DNA of 64,000 nucleotides from Methylovirgula sp. HY1 (lineage in GTDB: Bacteria; Pseudomonadota; Alphaproteobacteria; Rhizobiales; Beijerinckiaceae). Shown piece after piece: positions 7,495 to 16,337 of the stretch. The stretch spans positions 2,046,001-2,110,000 of the forward strand of contig NZ_CP073764.1 in NCBI RefSeq assembly GCF_019343105.1, in the 5' to 3' direction. Numbering within the stretch: position 1 is the stretch's first letter; each line of letters starts with the position of its first letter. The translations under genes and the position numbers were made by a program. The notes below the pieces were generated by a model that saw nothing but the letters and a program-made list of their open reading frames with translations, ran no database searches and had not been told where the DNA came from.

Positions 7495-9300
7495 TTATAA
7501 AAATCGAGCGTCGACAACACCGCTGATGAGATTGGTGCGGAGCAGATCCTCGGCTGAAGGGTTGCGCCGCCGAAGCTTCACATGCTGGCGCGTTTGCAAA
7601 ATCTCGTCTTCGCGCGCCAACAATGCCCGCCGCGCCGTAGCGACATCGACGGGCACGAAGCGGCATGCTGCGCCCGCCCGCGATTGCGCCAACCGCCCGA
7701 TGTCGGCGCGAATGACATGGCCGAGCTTGGGATAGCCGCCAGTCGGCTGATGATCGGCCATCAGCACCAAGGGCTGGCCGTCACCGGCGATCTGGATGGC
7801 GCCTTCGGCAATGCCATCGGAAACAATGTTGAAACCTCGGGCATGCGTAATCCGCGGCCCTTCGAGGCGATAGGCCATACGATCGGCCGAATGCGTCAAA
7901 CAAAATGCGGCACTGAAGAAAAGCGCGAGCGCTTCGTCGGTGAAATAATCCTGCTGCGGGCCGAGTATGACGCGCAAAGGTGACGCGTCGGCGGCGAGCC
8001 AGGACGCTGCGATCTCGGCATCTTCTTGTGGCAAAAACGCTTGCGCGCAGAGGCGCAGACGATCGCCCTCTTTCAGCATGCGGCCGTCGATGCCGCCGAG
8101 ATGCGCCCGCGTATGGGTGGCGCGACTGCCTAAAACTTGTGGCGTATCGAGTCCGCCCGCCACGGCAAGATAGGCGAAGGCGCCGGAATCGCCCGGCCGA
8201 GCAACAAGCCGCTGGCCCGGCTGCAGCGTAATCCGCATCGCGTCGCCAATGGCCTGCCCGTCGCGCGTCCAGGCAAAGCCGCCGCCACAGAAGGCCAATG
8301 CGACGGCGGTTTTGGTGCAACAGATCTCGAGACCGCCAAGGCTGATTTCGATCGCGGCGGCGTCGGCATCATTGCCGAGTGCCAGATTGGCGGTGCGGAA
8401 GGCGCGCCAATCCATCGGGCCCGCCGGCGATACGCCATAGCGGCGATAAAAATGCCGTCCGCCGTCCTGGATCGTTACGCCAGGTCCCGCGCGCAAAATG
8501 CTCAACTCCGCAGCGGCATCGGCTGTCGCGCCGCACCTATTTTCAACAAGGGTCGGGACCAGCTTTGCGTCCGAAGCCTCTCTTACGATCTGCGCGCCTT
8601 CACGCGCGGCTTGCTCGAAAGCGGCGAAACGCGCCGGTGCAATCGGCTGGAAGCTCACCGCGTCACCGATCTCGATGAAGCAAGGTGGCGCATGCGCCGC
8701 GTCGAATGTCGCGACGGGCGTTCGGCCAATATGATACCAGCCGGTCGGCATGGGATCATGACCGATCAATGCCTGACCGCCGGCGATGAGCAGCGAGCCT
8801 GCGGGCACCGACGGCCGCGGCACGGCGCGGCGAGAAATCGCAAGCGGCTCCGGCAGGCCGCCGAGAAACACATAGCCCGGCGCGAATCCATACATGTAAA
8901 CGCGGTAGGTCGCGCCCGCGTGCAGCGCGACGATCTCCGTTTCCGACAGGCCGAGCGCCTGCGCGACTTCGGCCAGATCTTCCGCATAAGGCGCTTCGTA
9001 ACAGACCGGAATGATCCAATGATGCGGCGGCGCCCGCGCCGTCAACGGCGGCGCTTCAAGACCGCTCACTTTGTCGATCAATTCCGCCGGCGATAGAAGA
9101 TGCGGATCGAAATGGATCATCAACGAGCGATAGGTCGGCACCGTTTCGATGATGCCGGCAATCTCGGCCGCCGCAAGTGCCGTATCAAGATCCCGCACCC
9201 GCTCATTCAGCGCGGGATCGATGGTCGTGCCGAATTCGACGACGAGTGCCGACTCGCCCGCCGGCAGAACGCGCATGCCCGCATCGATGAGATCGCCCAT
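7495..9300 (-). CDS. pxpBC: Fused 5-oxoprolinase subunits B and C (PxpB-PxpC, KipI-KipA)
   Basis: The 601-residue protein joins the PxpB/KipI carboxyltransferase-like domain (about residues 8-220, MRVLPAGESALVVEFG... to the YHIGRTP motif) to PxpC/KipA (about 263-560, beginning with LSILRAGPGVTIQDGGR and including GPMDWRAFRTANLALGN). The prokaryotic 5-oxoprolinase PxpABC cleaves 5-oxoproline to glutamate with ATP. The B and C subunits are normally separate genes; fused forms are known and are sometimes annotated as urea amidolyase-like or allophanate hydrolase-like. No pxpA (LamB/YcsF) gene lies next to it. The ATG at 9300 opens directly into the conserved beginning. Confidence 0.88.
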   Translation of the reverse strand: MGDLIDAGMRVLPAGESALVVEFGTTIDPALNERVRDLDTALAAAEIAGIIETVPTYRSLMIHFDPHLLSPAELIDKVSGLEAPPLTARAPPHHWIIPVCYEAPYAEDLAEVAQALGLSETEIVALHAGATYRVYMYGFAPGYVFLGGLPEPLAISRRAVPRPSVPAGSLLIAGGQALIGHDPMPTGWYHIGRTPVATFDAAHAPPCFIEIGDAVSFQPIAPARFAAFEQAAREGAQIVREASDAKLVPTLVENRCGATADAAAELSILRAGPGVTIQDGGRHFYRRYGVSPAGPMDWRAFRTANLALGNDADAAAIEISLGGLEICCTKTAVALAFCGGGFAWTRDGQAIGDAMRITLQPGQRLVARPGDSGAFAYLAVAGGLDTPQVLGSRATHTRAHLGGIDGRMLKEGDRLRLCAQAFLPQEDAEIAASWLAADASPLRVILGPQQDYFTDEALALFFSAAFCLTHSADRMAYRLEGPRITHARGFNIVSDGIAEGAIQIAGDGQPLVLMADHQPTGGYPKLGHVIRADIGRLAQSRAGAACRFVPVDVATARRALLAREDEILQTRQHVKLRRRNPSAEDLLRTNLISGVVDARFL

Positions 9301-9330
9301 ATTCGCCAGCCACGCGCAATCGCCACGGCG

Positions 9331-10206
9331 TCAATTCGGCAGAAAACCAAAGGCTACCCCTACAAGCAAGAAAATGCCTAAAGCGAATCGATAAAACACG
9401 AAGGGCCAAGCCGAAAACCGTTCGAGAATGCGCAGCAGGCCCCAGATCGCGACAAAGGCCGAGATCGAGGCAACGAAGAGCCCGACGAAGAGAATCGACC
9501 AGCCATGCATGCTGAGATGCGCCTTGTGCAATTCCCACATTTCCTTGAGCCCGGCGGCGGCAATCGCCGGCAGGCCGAGCAGGAAGGAAAAGCGCGCCGC
9601 CTCCGCCCGCTGGAGATCGAGAAACAAAGCCGCGGTCAGAGTCGAGCCCGACCGTGAGACGCCGGGAATAAGCGCGCCAATCTGCGCAAAACCGACGATC
9701 ATCGAATCTTTCAAGCCGACGTTATCGAGCGTGCGCTTATGCAGCGAATAGACTTCCGCAAGAGCAAGGAGCGCCGCCATGACGATACAGGAGACGCCAA
9801 CCACGCTCAATGCACGCAATGGCGAGTTGCAGGCATTGAGGACCGGCGACAGCAGCAAGCCGGCGAAGATGATCGGCAGAGTCGCGAGCACGATCCAGAC
9901 GCTGAAACGGAAATTCCAATCGCGAAAATCCCGCCTTTTGATCGCGCTGATCGAGCCGAACAGCAACGCTTCCACGTCCGACCAGAAATAGCTGATGACG
10001 GCGGCCAACGCGGCCACCTGCATCGCCGCGGAAAAGGCCGAGCCGGGATCTTGCCAGCCAAGCAAAGCCGGAACGACCCGCATATGCGCGGTCGAGGAAA
10101 TCGGCATGAGTTCGGTGATCCCCTGCACGACGCCGAGAAAAGCGACTTTGGCATAGCCGAGCGCGACAAATCCCGTGTCGAGGCCGTGAGTGCAAGCAAT
10201 GGCCAT
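9331..10206 (-). CDS. uppP: Undecaprenyl-diphosphatase UppP (BacA)
   Basis: This multi-pass inner-membrane enzyme dephosphorylates undecaprenyl diphosphate to recycle the lipid carrier for peptidoglycan and other polymers. It has the family motifs GITELMPISSTAH near residue 30 (the commonest form is E-F-L-P-I-S-S) and PGVSRSGST near 185, each containing catalytic residues. The length, 291 residues, is normal. The ATG at 10206 is preferred; an upstream TTG at 10230 would add eight residues. The product ends 30 bases before the pxpBC start on the same strand, which may be coincidental co-transcription. Confidence 0.93.
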   Translation of the reverse strand: MAIACTHGLDTGFVALGYAKVAFLGVVQGITELMPISSTAHMRVVPALLGWQDPGSAFSAAMQVAALAAVISYFWSDVEALLFGSISAIKRRDFRDWNFRFSVWIVLATLPIIFAGLLLSPVLNACNSPLRALSVVGVSCIVMAALLALAEVYSLHKRTLDNVGLKDSMIVGFAQIGALIPGVSRSGSTLTAALFLDLQRAEAARFSFLLGLPAIAAAGLKEMWELHKAHLSMHGWSILFVGLFVASISAFVAIWGLLRILERFSAWPFVFYRFALGIFLLVGVAFGFLPN

Positions 10207-10599
10207 GTCTTTGACGATCCGATTGTTCAAAAAGAAAGGATGGGCCGAGTCGCTTCCCTCGGCCCGCCACGCCGCCTTGTCTCAGACAAAAGGATGGAGA
10301 TCAACGCCCGAGCTTTGGCACATCGGCCACACCACCAACCGGCTTCTTAGAGCAATGCGGAAGCGCTCAAGACCCATCCGCGCACACGGCTTCCGCCGCC
10401 ACACCCCTCGCCCCCGTCAGCAAATCGGCCCGACGACGCTATATTCCCCATGCTAGAGCCAACGCTCGCCCTCGACAGCGCGGCGCCCCTCGGGTATAAG
10501 CCCCGCTCTAACTCAAAACAGCGTCCCGAAACGCTCGCCGGAACAGGCCCAGATTTTTTGGGGGCCGGAGTTCACAGGCAAAACGGCAGGTATATATCC
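10207..10599 (+). other. Intergenic region, rplS leader
   Basis: This stretch of about 390 bases has no convincing gene. TATATT near 10439-10444 could be the -10 of an rplS promoter, but the matching -35 is weak. Just before rplS, GGCCCAG and GGGGGCCGG flank a T run, and AACGGCAGG lies about ten bases before the rplS ATG as its likely ribosome site. I do not claim a riboswitch here. Confidence 0.3.
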
Positions 10600-11049
10600 A
10601 TGAATATCATCGAAGAAATCGAGGCGGCCCAAGCCGCCAAGCTCGCAGCGGTGCGCCCCATCCCCGCCTTCCAGCCGGGTGACACGGTCATCGTCAATGT
10701 GAAGGTGAAAGAAGGCGAGCGCAGCCGCGTTCAGGCCTATGAAGGTGTCTGCATCGCCCGCAACGGCGGCGGCATCAACGAGAGCTTCACCGTCCGCAAG
10801 ATCTCCTACGGCGAGGGCGTCGAGCGCGTCTTCCCGATCTATTCGCCGATGATCGATTCGATCAAGGTCATCCGCCGCGGCAAAGTCCGGCGTGCCAAGC
10901 TCTATTATCTGCGCGACCGGCGCGGCAAGGCGGCCCGTATCGCCGAAAAGATGGAGACGCCGGCGGCAAGGGCGGCGCGCGAAGCCGCCAAGAAGGAAGC
11001 CAAGGCCGCCAAGAAGGTCGCCGAGGCTGCAAAGACCGCCGCGAAGTAA
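10600..11049 (+). CDS. rplS: 50S ribosomal protein L19
   Basis: L19 lies at the 30S-50S interface. The 149-residue product begins [11 protein letters not shown] and contains the conserved core [30 protein letters not shown] and [15 protein letters not shown]. About 30 extra C-terminal residues are Ala/Lys rich ([15 protein letters not shown]), an alphaproteobacterial-style basic helix. rplS normally sits just after trmD, but trmD is at 36.1 kb here, separated by 25 kb. The long in-frame extension upstream to 10450 is not coding by comparison with the family. Confidence 0.96.
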   Translation: MNIIEEIEAAQAAKLAAVRPIPAFQPGDTVIVNVKVKEGERSRVQAYEGVCIARNGGGINESFTVRKISYGEGVERVFPIYSPMIDSIKVIRRGKVRRAKLYYLRDRRGKAARIAEKMETPAARAAREAAKKEAKAAKKVAEAAKTAAK

Positions 11050-11157
11050 TTTCGCCGGGAGCGATTGCGCGAGCGGCGAAGCCGCTTGCGACTCCGCCGA
11101 GCATTCGGCCGGGATGACCTCACACCTTATTGGCCGGCAAGTCTTCAGAGCACCGCG

Positions 11158-11556
11158 CTAGAGCGGCGCATTCAAGATCCAGCGATGCCCGAAGGGATCG
11201 CGAAACGTCGCCAGCCGCGTCCCCCAGAATGAATTCGTCGGCACCGTCTCGCCTTTGCCACCGAGCGTCGTCGCCCGCGTGAAGACATCATCGACCTGCC
11301 GCGCCTCGGAAAATTCGAGACTGACAGACATGGTCACCGGTTCGCCGGGGATCGGGACGCGGGTATTGCCGAATTCGGGAAAGGCATCGGCGAGCATGAG
11401 CGCGCCGCCGTTGACGAGAAGTTCGCAATGCATGATGCGAATGCCGTCGATGGCTGGAATGACAACTTTCTGCTCAGCTCCGAAGACCGCCGTATAGAAT
11501 GCAATGGCCGCCATGGCCGGTGAAACGGTGAGGTAAGGCGCGACAGACGGGCGCAT
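11158..11556 (-). CDS. VOC-family (PhnB/glyoxalase-like) protein
   Basis: The 132-residue protein has the paired beta-alpha-beta-beta-beta modules of the vicinal oxygen chelate superfamily: VAPYLTVSPAMAAIAFYTAVFGAEQ at the N-terminus and a closing RLATFRDPFGHRWIL, the usual end of PhnB-like members. The substrate is unknown; members include 3-demethylubiquinone methyltransferase-like and bleomycin-resistance-like proteins. It is convergent with rplS. Confidence 0.85.
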   Translation of the reverse strand: MRPSVAPYLTVSPAMAAIAFYTAVFGAEQKVVIPAIDGIRIMHCELLVNGGALMLADAFPEFGNTRVPIPGEPVTMSVSLEFSEARQVDDVFTRATTLGGKGETVPTNSFWGTRLATFRDPFGHRWILNAPL

Positions 11557-11666
11557 GGCTGCTCCGGTTCCTTAGGATGTGGTTTTTGGTTTCCGATCCA
11601 CCGAGAATCCGACTCGTGGTGCGGCCTCCCAAGGCCTTATACGCTTCCGCATCGTCCATTTGACTA

Positions 11667-11784
11667 TTGTAAATGCTTGTATGACATATCTGAAAATGTC
11701 GCGCCGTTTTTGGCTTATACTTGTCGCCGATTTTCGGATTTGTAAACTTAGTGAAGACTGTGGGTGTCAATCAGTAAAGTAGAG
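11667..11784 (+). repeat. Copy 1 of duplicated leader sequence
   Basis: This is aligned with 12140-12260. The best-conserved block is TTTGTAAACTTAGTGAA at 11739-11755, matching 12215-12231 with a single C/T difference. Outside this block similarity is patchy but collinear. Confidence 0.6.
11681..11782 (+). other. Possible 33-codon ORF in copy 1
   Basis: The reading frame ends in ...FRICKLSEDCGCQSVK. The homologous stretch before leuC ends ...[13 protein letters not shown] in the same frame, and several differences in the well-conserved part are at third codon positions (CTT/CTC, CGG/CGA). That hints at a translated peptide. There is no clear ribosome site, and the whole may be non-coding duplication. 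Confidence 0.2.
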
Positions 11785-12139
11785 CTCGGGCAACCTTGTG
11801 AGTAGCCGTCGACACTCCATGACAAAGCTTTTCAAGTCCCTTCGCGATCGATCTGCGCGCCGCTGAAGCGCCGCCCTTTCGCAAGGCGCCGAACACAGCC
11901 ATATAGAAGGCACGATCGGCGGGACGTGAGGTTGGCGCACGGCAAAGCCGGCGCATCGCTTGGTAAGGCCTTTAAAGTGCAGCCGCGTGTGTTTTTAGGA
12001 TCGGCCAAACGGAGAGATTTGTTGGCCGCGCCCTTTCGGGGCCTTTCGCCTTAGCGCGCTTGCCGCTAAGAACCTAAATCTGCCTTCACCATGCCACGCG
12101 GGAGGACTTTATTCCGCAAAGGCATGGCCATCGGCCAAG

Positions 12140-12260
12140 TTGTAATGATTTGTAAGACATCGCTGAAAACTTGTTTCATCTTCCGCGCTGTCGTTTTGCC
12201 CTCGATTCTCCGAGTTTGTAAACTCAGTGAATGCAGAGATTGTAAATAAGTAAAGAAGAG
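12140..12260 (+). repeat. Copy 2 of duplicated leader sequence, adjoining leuC
   Basis: This partner of 11667-11784 extends to within 12 bases of the leuC start and therefore probably contains its promoter or untranslated leader. Confidence 0.6.
12145..12249 (+). other. Possible 34-codon leader ORF upstream of leuC
   Basis: ATG at 12145 opens a frame ending in [12 protein letters not shown] and a TAA, 23 bases before the leuC ATG. The frame is in register with the similar frame in copy 1. Its four cysteine codons are scattered, not consecutive, and there is no run of leucine codons such as a leucine attenuator would have. No ribosome site is evident. Confidence 0.2.
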
Positions 12261-12272
12261 TGTGGACAGTCC

Positions 12273-13679
12273 ATGGCCCAGCCGCAGACGCTCTATGACA
12301 AGATTTTCGACGCCCATGTGGTCGATCGCCCAGAAGACGGGACCTGTCTTCTTTATATCGACCGGCATCTCGTCCATGAAGTGACGAGCCCGCAAGCCTT
12401 CGAAGGGCTGCGCCTCGCCGGCCGCAAGGTCAGGGCGCCGGGCAAGACGCTGGCCGTCGTCGACCATAATGTGCCGACCACCGATCGTTCGCACGGGATC
12501 GACGATCCGGAGAGCCGGATTCAGGTCGAGCAATTGGCCATCAACGCGCGCGATTTCGGCATTGAATATTTCGATGCGCTCGACCCGCGCCAAGGCATCG
12601 TCCATATCATCGGTCCCGAGCAGGGCTTCACTCTGCCCGGCACGACGATCGTCTGCGGCGACAGTCACACTTCGACGCATGGCGCTTTCGGCGCCCTCGC
12701 GCATGGCATCGGCACCTCCGAGGTCGAGCATGTGCTGGCGACACAGACGCTGATCCAGGCCAAAGCCAAGAACATGCGGATCAGGGTCGAGGGCACGCTC
12801 GGCGCCGGCGTCGGCGCCAAGGATATCGTGCTCGCCATCATCGGCGAGATCGGCACCGCCGGCGGCACCGGCTATGTCATCGAATTCGCTGGCGAGGCGA
12901 TCCGCGCCCTTTCGATGGAAGGCCGGATGACCGTCTGCAACATGACGATCGAAGGTGGCGCCCGGGCCGGCATGATCGCACCGGACGAAAAGACCTACGC
13001 CTATCTCGCCGGTCGGCCGCGCGCGCCGCGGGGCACCGCATGGGACGCGGCGCGGCGCTATTGGGACACGCTGCATACCGATGAGGGCGCGCATTTCGAC
13101 AAGGAGATCGTGCTCGACGCCACCAATCTGCCGCCGCTCATTACCTGGGGCACGAGCCCGGAAGACGTGATCGCCATCACTGGAACCGTGCCGCGTCCTG
13201 AAGAAGCGGCGAACGAGACCAAGCGCGCTTCGGTCGCCCGCGCCCTCGATTATATGGGGCTGAAGGGCGGCGAGAAGATCACCGATGTTGCAATCGATCG
13301 CGTCTTCATCGGCTCCTGCACCAATGGCAGGATCGAGGATCTGCGCGCCGCGGCCTCTATGATCGAGGGCAAGACGGTCTCCGGGCGCGTCAACGCCCTC
13401 GTTGTGCCGGGCTCCGGTCAGGTGAAGGAACAGGCCGAAGCCGAAGGTCTCGACAAGATCTTCAAAGCCGCCGGCTTCGAATGGCGGGAACCGGGCTGCT
13501 CCATGTGCCTCGCGATGAATCCCGACCGGCTCGCACCGGGGGAACGCTGCGCCTCGACCTCGAACCGCAATTTCGAGGGCCGCCAAGGCTTCAAGGGCCG
13601 GACCCATCTCGTCTCGCCGGCCATGGCGGCAGCCGCGGCAATCGCCGGCCATTTCGTCGATATCCGCGATTGGCAGTGA
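12273..13679 (+). CDS. leuC: 3-isopropylmalate dehydratase large subunit
   Basis: LeuC with LeuD isomerises 2-isopropylmalate to 3-isopropylmalate in leucine synthesis. The 468-residue product has the aconitase-superfamily [4Fe-4S] ligands: Cys in [11 protein letters not shown] near residue 350 and the CSMC pair in [13 protein letters not shown] near 412. The opening [17 protein letters not shown] and the block [30 protein letters not shown] are typical. leuD is not adjacent; leuB is 36 kb away. A 19-base odd palindrome (13702-13720) follows the stop. Confidence 0.97.
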   Translation: MAQPQTLYDKIFDAHVVDRPEDGTCLLYIDRHLVHEVTSPQAFEGLRLAGRKVRAPGKTLAVVDHNVPTTDRSHGIDDPESRIQVEQLAINARDFGIEYFDALDPRQGIVHIIGPEQGFTLPGTTIVCGDSHTSTHGAFGALAHGIGTSEVEHVLATQTLIQAKAKNMRIRVEGTLGAGVGAKDIVLAIIGEIGTAGGTGYVIEFAGEAIRALSMEGRMTVCNMTIEGGARAGMIAPDEKTYAYLAGRPRAPRGTAWDAARRYWDTLHTDEGAHFDKEIVLDATNLPPLITWGTSPEDVIAITGTVPRPEEAANETKRASVARALDYMGLKGGEKITDVAIDRVFIGSCTNGRIEDLRAAASMIEGKTVSGRVNALVVPGSGQVKEQAEAEGLDKIFKAAGFEWREPGCSMCLAMNPDRLAPGERCASTSNRNFEGRQGFKGRTHLVSPAMAAAAAIAGHFVDIRDWQ

Positions 13680-13701
13680 GCGAGGGCTGGAAGCGAGGCT
13701 A

Positions 13702-13720
13702 GAAAAATCGCCGATTTTTC
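13702..13720 (+). terminator. Possible leuC terminator hairpin
   Basis: GAAAAATCG and CGATTTTTC form a perfect 9-bp inverted repeat around one base, 22 bases after the leuC stop. The stem is AT-rich and the T run is inside it, so terminator activity is uncertain. Confidence 0.35.
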
Positions 13721-13864
13721 GGATAAGTCCTGTGGCAGGGGCGGACTTCGCGCGCCCGCCACATTTCGAGATCATGTCGCTTTGCCGGAAGCTGGGCTTG
13801 CGAGCATCGGCACGATCTTATAGGTGAAAGTCCGGTCCCTTACCGCCGCGGGGACCGAGGATTC

Positions 13865-13951
13865 GCGGGCGTGGCGGAACTGGTAGACGCGCCAGACTCA
13901 AAATCTGGTTCTGGTAACAGAGTGTCGGTTCGATTCCGACCGCCCGCACCA
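13865..13951 (+). tRNA. tRNA-Leu (anticodon CAA)
   Basis: The acceptor arms GCGGGCG and CGCCCGC pair fully, followed by encoded ACCA. The anticodon arm CCAGA-CTCAAAA-TCTGG presents CAA in the loop, which reads UUG leucine codons. A long variable arm (GTTCTGGTAACAGAGT region) is present as expected for a class II tRNA, and the T arm contains GGTTCGATTCC. The 87-base length fits tRNA-Leu. Confidence 0.97.
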
Positions 13952-14164
13952 TGCCCAATCGCGGATCTACCGCGGGCGTTTGAGCAAGGGAGCAGACCCT
14001 GAGCCTGCCCAATCCTATGTTCAACATGTCCGAACTTTACGGACGATCCGCCGATGCGCGATGCAAGGGCGCAAGCCGACGCGCTTGCGTGCCATTGCCT
14101 CACTCAGCCAAACATCTCGCCTGAGATGGTTCAACGTCTCAAGGCAATCATCGGGAGCACGCTC

Positions 14165-14794
14165 ATGTACGCCTTATCTTCAGCTATCCTGCCCGCCGCG
14201 TTTTCCGGGCGCGGCGCTATGGCCAGCGTCTTCGCCGGCGCCCTGGCTTGCCTCGCGGGACTAGGCTTGTCGAGCACCAGCGCACATGCCGATGCGGCGG
14301 CGTGCAAATCGATCGAAGCCGCGATGATCGCCAATACGAAGACGCCTTTCCACAGCTTCGCGACCATCACTTTCAGCTATGCCGCGCCGTTGGCCGTCGC
14401 CGGCCGCAATCTCAAATTGCCGTCGTCCCAATCCAGCGAGACGATTTTCACCGGCAAAGCGGTCTATGTCCGGCTTCTGCCCGGAAAATGGCGGCCCCTC
14501 CCCACATCGCTGGCGCAGTTCCAAGAGCAAGTGCATGCCAGCGTCGCCGGCCTCAAAAACTGTCAGCACCTCCCCGACCAGACTGTGAATGGCGCGACTT
14601 TGGCGGTTTACGACGGTGCCACAAAAGAAAAAAACGGACCTGTCCAAACCAAAGTCTGGGTCTCGGTGAAAGGCATTCCGGTCAAATCGGAAACCGACAT
14701 AGAAATCGGCCATACGCCCGGCGGCGACATGATCCATCAGCATCTGTCGACACGCTATGAATATGGCGACATTCGCGCCCCTGCCCTCGACTGA
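14165..14794 (+). CDS. Hypothetical exported protein
   Basis: I do not recognise this 209-residue protein. It begins with a long signal-like segment containing ASVFAGALACLAGLGLSS and a likely cleavage after SAHA, so it is probably periplasmic. Two Cys (ACKSIE near the mature N-terminus and LKNCQHLP) could form a disulfide. The rest is mainly beta-rich with no membrane helix. The start at 14165 has GGGAG seven bases upstream; a start at 14219 would give a shorter, cleaner signal peptide. It stands alone between tRNA-Leu and a convergent gene. Confidence 0.7.
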   Translation: MYALSSAILPAAFSGRGAMASVFAGALACLAGLGLSSTSAHADAAACKSIEAAMIANTKTPFHSFATITFSYAAPLAVAGRNLKLPSSQSSETIFTGKAVYVRLLPGKWRPLPTSLAQFQEQVHASVAGLKNCQHLPDQTVNGATLAVYDGATKEKNGPVQTKVWVSVKGIPVKSETDIEIGHTPGGDMIHQHLSTRYEYGDIRAPALD

Positions 14795-14806
14795 GCACGA
14801 CGACGA

Positions 14807-15433
14807 TCAGGCTGCGTCGTCGTCCTTGGCGTCGCAGCGCTCCTCGCACCAGGCGCAAAAACCCTTCCGACCCAGTTTGGTGATCAGCAAAAGCGCCCCG
14901 GCGAGGAAAATCGGGCTCGCCGCCTGAAAGCCGGGGATCTGGCGCAAGAGATCCGCCACCGCGGATCCATCTGCGCATCGCGCGAGACCTGGCCGGTCAC
15001 AGAGAAATTCCTGGAAATGCCCGGCGAGCAGCGCGAAGAAATCCCGTTCATAGCGGATGGTGAACAGATAAAGCCGTGGGTCCGACGGCGTCATCATCTG
15101 GCCTGACGCGGATTTGGCGGCATTGTCGATATCGGCCAAAAGCTGCCATTGCCAACGACCTTCCCAGGCCGAACCAGCGATTTTCGCGTCGTTTAGAACC
15201 CAAATGCGGTGGGCACCCGTTTCGCTCGTCTCACGGTCGGCTGGCGCACGCGCCGCCACATCGGCAATCGGCTCCTTCAGCAAAAGCCCAAGCGCGCGCG
15301 AAACCTGCAAACTTTCACGATCCGTCCAACCGCCGCTGTCGCACCAATCAGCGAAGGGCCGGCCATATTCTGCTTCGAGGAATGCGCCGAAGGCGGTGAG
15401 GCCTTGATCGAGATCTGGAGTTGAAAAGGACAT
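14807..15433 (-). CDS. Hypothetical protein
   Basis: This 208-residue cytosolic protein of unknown function is rich in Trp and Phe (ADWCDSGGW, WEGRWQWQLL), with a hydrophobic stretch near the C-terminus (PIFLAGALLLITKL) followed by a CAWCEERCD cysteine cluster and an acidic end. The CxxCxxxC spacing could bind a metal. The start at 15433 (MSFSTPD) is chosen over 15475 because the extra residues are Arg-rich and atypical; neither start has a strong ribosome site. Confidence 0.65.
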   Translation of the reverse strand: MSFSTPDLDQGLTAFGAFLEAEYGRPFADWCDSGGWTDRESLQVSRALGLLLKEPIADVAARAPADRETSETGAHRIWVLNDAKIAGSAWEGRWQWQLLADIDNAAKSASGQMMTPSDPRLYLFTIRYERDFFALLAGHFQEFLCDRPGLARCADGSAVADLLRQIPGFQAASPIFLAGALLLITKLGRKGFCAWCEERCDAKDDDAA

Positions 15434-15532
15434 GAGCGCCGAGTGAGCGAGCAGCCTGCGAGAGCGACGTCTCAAAGGTCGAGGGATTCGAACATCTATG
15501 ACTGCGCGCGGAATATGTGCCGAAGCACTCTT

Positions 15533-16006
15533 TCAGCCGCGCCATTTCTCCGCCGCAGCGTCGTCTTGCACCTTGGCGGCCACCCAGTCGCCGGATGTCG
15601 CGTCTTTTTGCTTAACTTCGCCATGCTGCTTTTTCCAAAACGGCGCGCGGGTCTTCAGATAATCCATCAAAAATTCAGCGGCCGCGAAAGCCTCGGTGCG
15701 ATGGCGGCACGCCGTGGCAACGAGCACGATCGGCTCGCCCGGCGCAATGATTCCGCAGCGATGGATGACGAGCACCCCTTCCAGCGGCCAGCGCGTATAG
15801 GCCTCATCGACGACGCGACCGATCTCTTCTTCCGCCATACCGGGATAATGCTCGATTTCGAGCGCCGAAAGCGCTCCGCCCTCGTCGCGGCAAAGCCCGG
15901 TGAAACTCACCAGAGCGCCGATGTCGCTGCGTCCTGCCAAGAGAGGCGCGGTCTCGACGGCACTGTCAAAAGGCTCTTTCTGTACCCGCAGAATGGTCAG
16001 CGGCAT
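15533..16006 (-). CDS. moaE: Molybdopterin synthase catalytic subunit
   Basis: MoaE with MoaD inserts the dithiolene sulfurs into cyclic pyranopterin monophosphate. At 157 residues it is the usual length. Visible motifs are GALVSFTGLCRDEGG, IEHYPGMAEEEI, HRCGIIAPGEPIVLVA and the active-site region YLKTRAPFWKKQ with two lysines. The start at 16006 (MPLTILRV) matches family beginnings. It follows moaD on the same strand, with a palindromic repeat in the 79-base gap. Confidence 0.95.
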   Translation of the reverse strand: MPLTILRVQKEPFDSAVETAPLLAGRSDIGALVSFTGLCRDEGGALSALEIEHYPGMAEEEIGRVVDEAYTRWPLEGVLVIHRCGIIAPGEPIVLVATACRHRTEAFAAAEFLMDYLKTRAPFWKKQHGEVKQKDATSGDWVAAKVQDDAAAEKWRG

Positions 16007-16042
16007 CCGCCACACTCCAGCACTCGCAAAGCTTGCCTTAAC

Positions 16043-16085
16043 GCATGATCTTGGCCGAAAAGTCTGCAACTTTTCGAGACCATGC
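16043..16085. repeat. Palindromic intergenic repeat (GGAAAAGT-type) between moaD and moaE
   Basis: GCATG and CATGC flank a core CGAAAAGT-CTGCA-ACTTTTCG, a perfect 8-bp stem with a five-base loop. It belongs to the same family as the elements near 26.97, 30.2, 32.9 and 37.2 kb. Confidence 0.6.
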
Positions 16086-16337
16086 TCAGCCTCCCGTCAT
16101 CGGCGGGAAAAAGGCGATTTCCTTGGCGGTGGCGATGAGTGCATCGGGCTTTACATGGTTACGGTCGAGCGCCGCGCGTATCGTCTTTTCATTGGCGAAA
16201 GCCGCCTCGTAATTTTCGCCGCGCGCCTTCAGCCAGGCGACGAGGTCGGTGACGGTTTTCACATCCGCCGGCGGCACGATCTCTTCTTCCGCCAGCCCGA
16301 CACGCTCGCGCACCCAGGCAAAATAAAGTGCTCTCAT
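16086..16337 (-). CDS. moaD: Molybdopterin synthase sulfur carrier subunit
   Basis: This 83-residue ubiquitin-like protein begins MRALYFAWVRERVG and ends in the family's Gly-Gly tail (AFFPPMTGG), which carries the thiocarboxylate passed to MoaE. Its ATG overlaps the pgsA stop by four bases (ATGA), implying translational coupling. Confidence 0.95.
   Translation of the reverse strand: MRALYFAWVRERVGLAEEEIVPPADVKTVTDLVAWLKARGENYEAAFANEKTIRAALDRNHVKPDALIATAKEIAFFPPMTGG

Larger units (their letters stand above)
11557..12272. other. 716-base region upstream of leuC with an imperfect internal duplication
   Basis: No established gene is present. Two related stretches, 11667-11784 and 12140-12260, share the order TTGTAA, then GACAT plus CTGAAAA, then TTTGTAAACTYAGTGAA, then GTAAAG and AGAG, with divergent sequence between. 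The second copy ends about 12 bases before the leuC ATG, so it includes the leuC leader. Between the copies a possible minus-strand reading frame (11771-11956, 61 residues) has no recognisable features. Confidence 0.5.

Noticed and set aside
10450-10599. N-terminal extension of rplS
   Set aside because: The family begins at the ATG at 10600; the upstream in-frame codons have no homology to L19.
11771-11956. 61-codon minus-strand frame between the leader copies
   Set aside because: Arg/Ala-rich composition typical of chance frames; no supporting signal.
12066-13775. 569-codon minus-strand frame opposite leuC
   Set aside because: It lies almost entirely opposite a well-supported leuC and its translation has the composition of a shadow frame in GC-rich DNA.
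13865-14164. tRNA-Leu as integration site
   Set aside because: No integrase or repeated tRNA end follows; downstream genes look ordinary.
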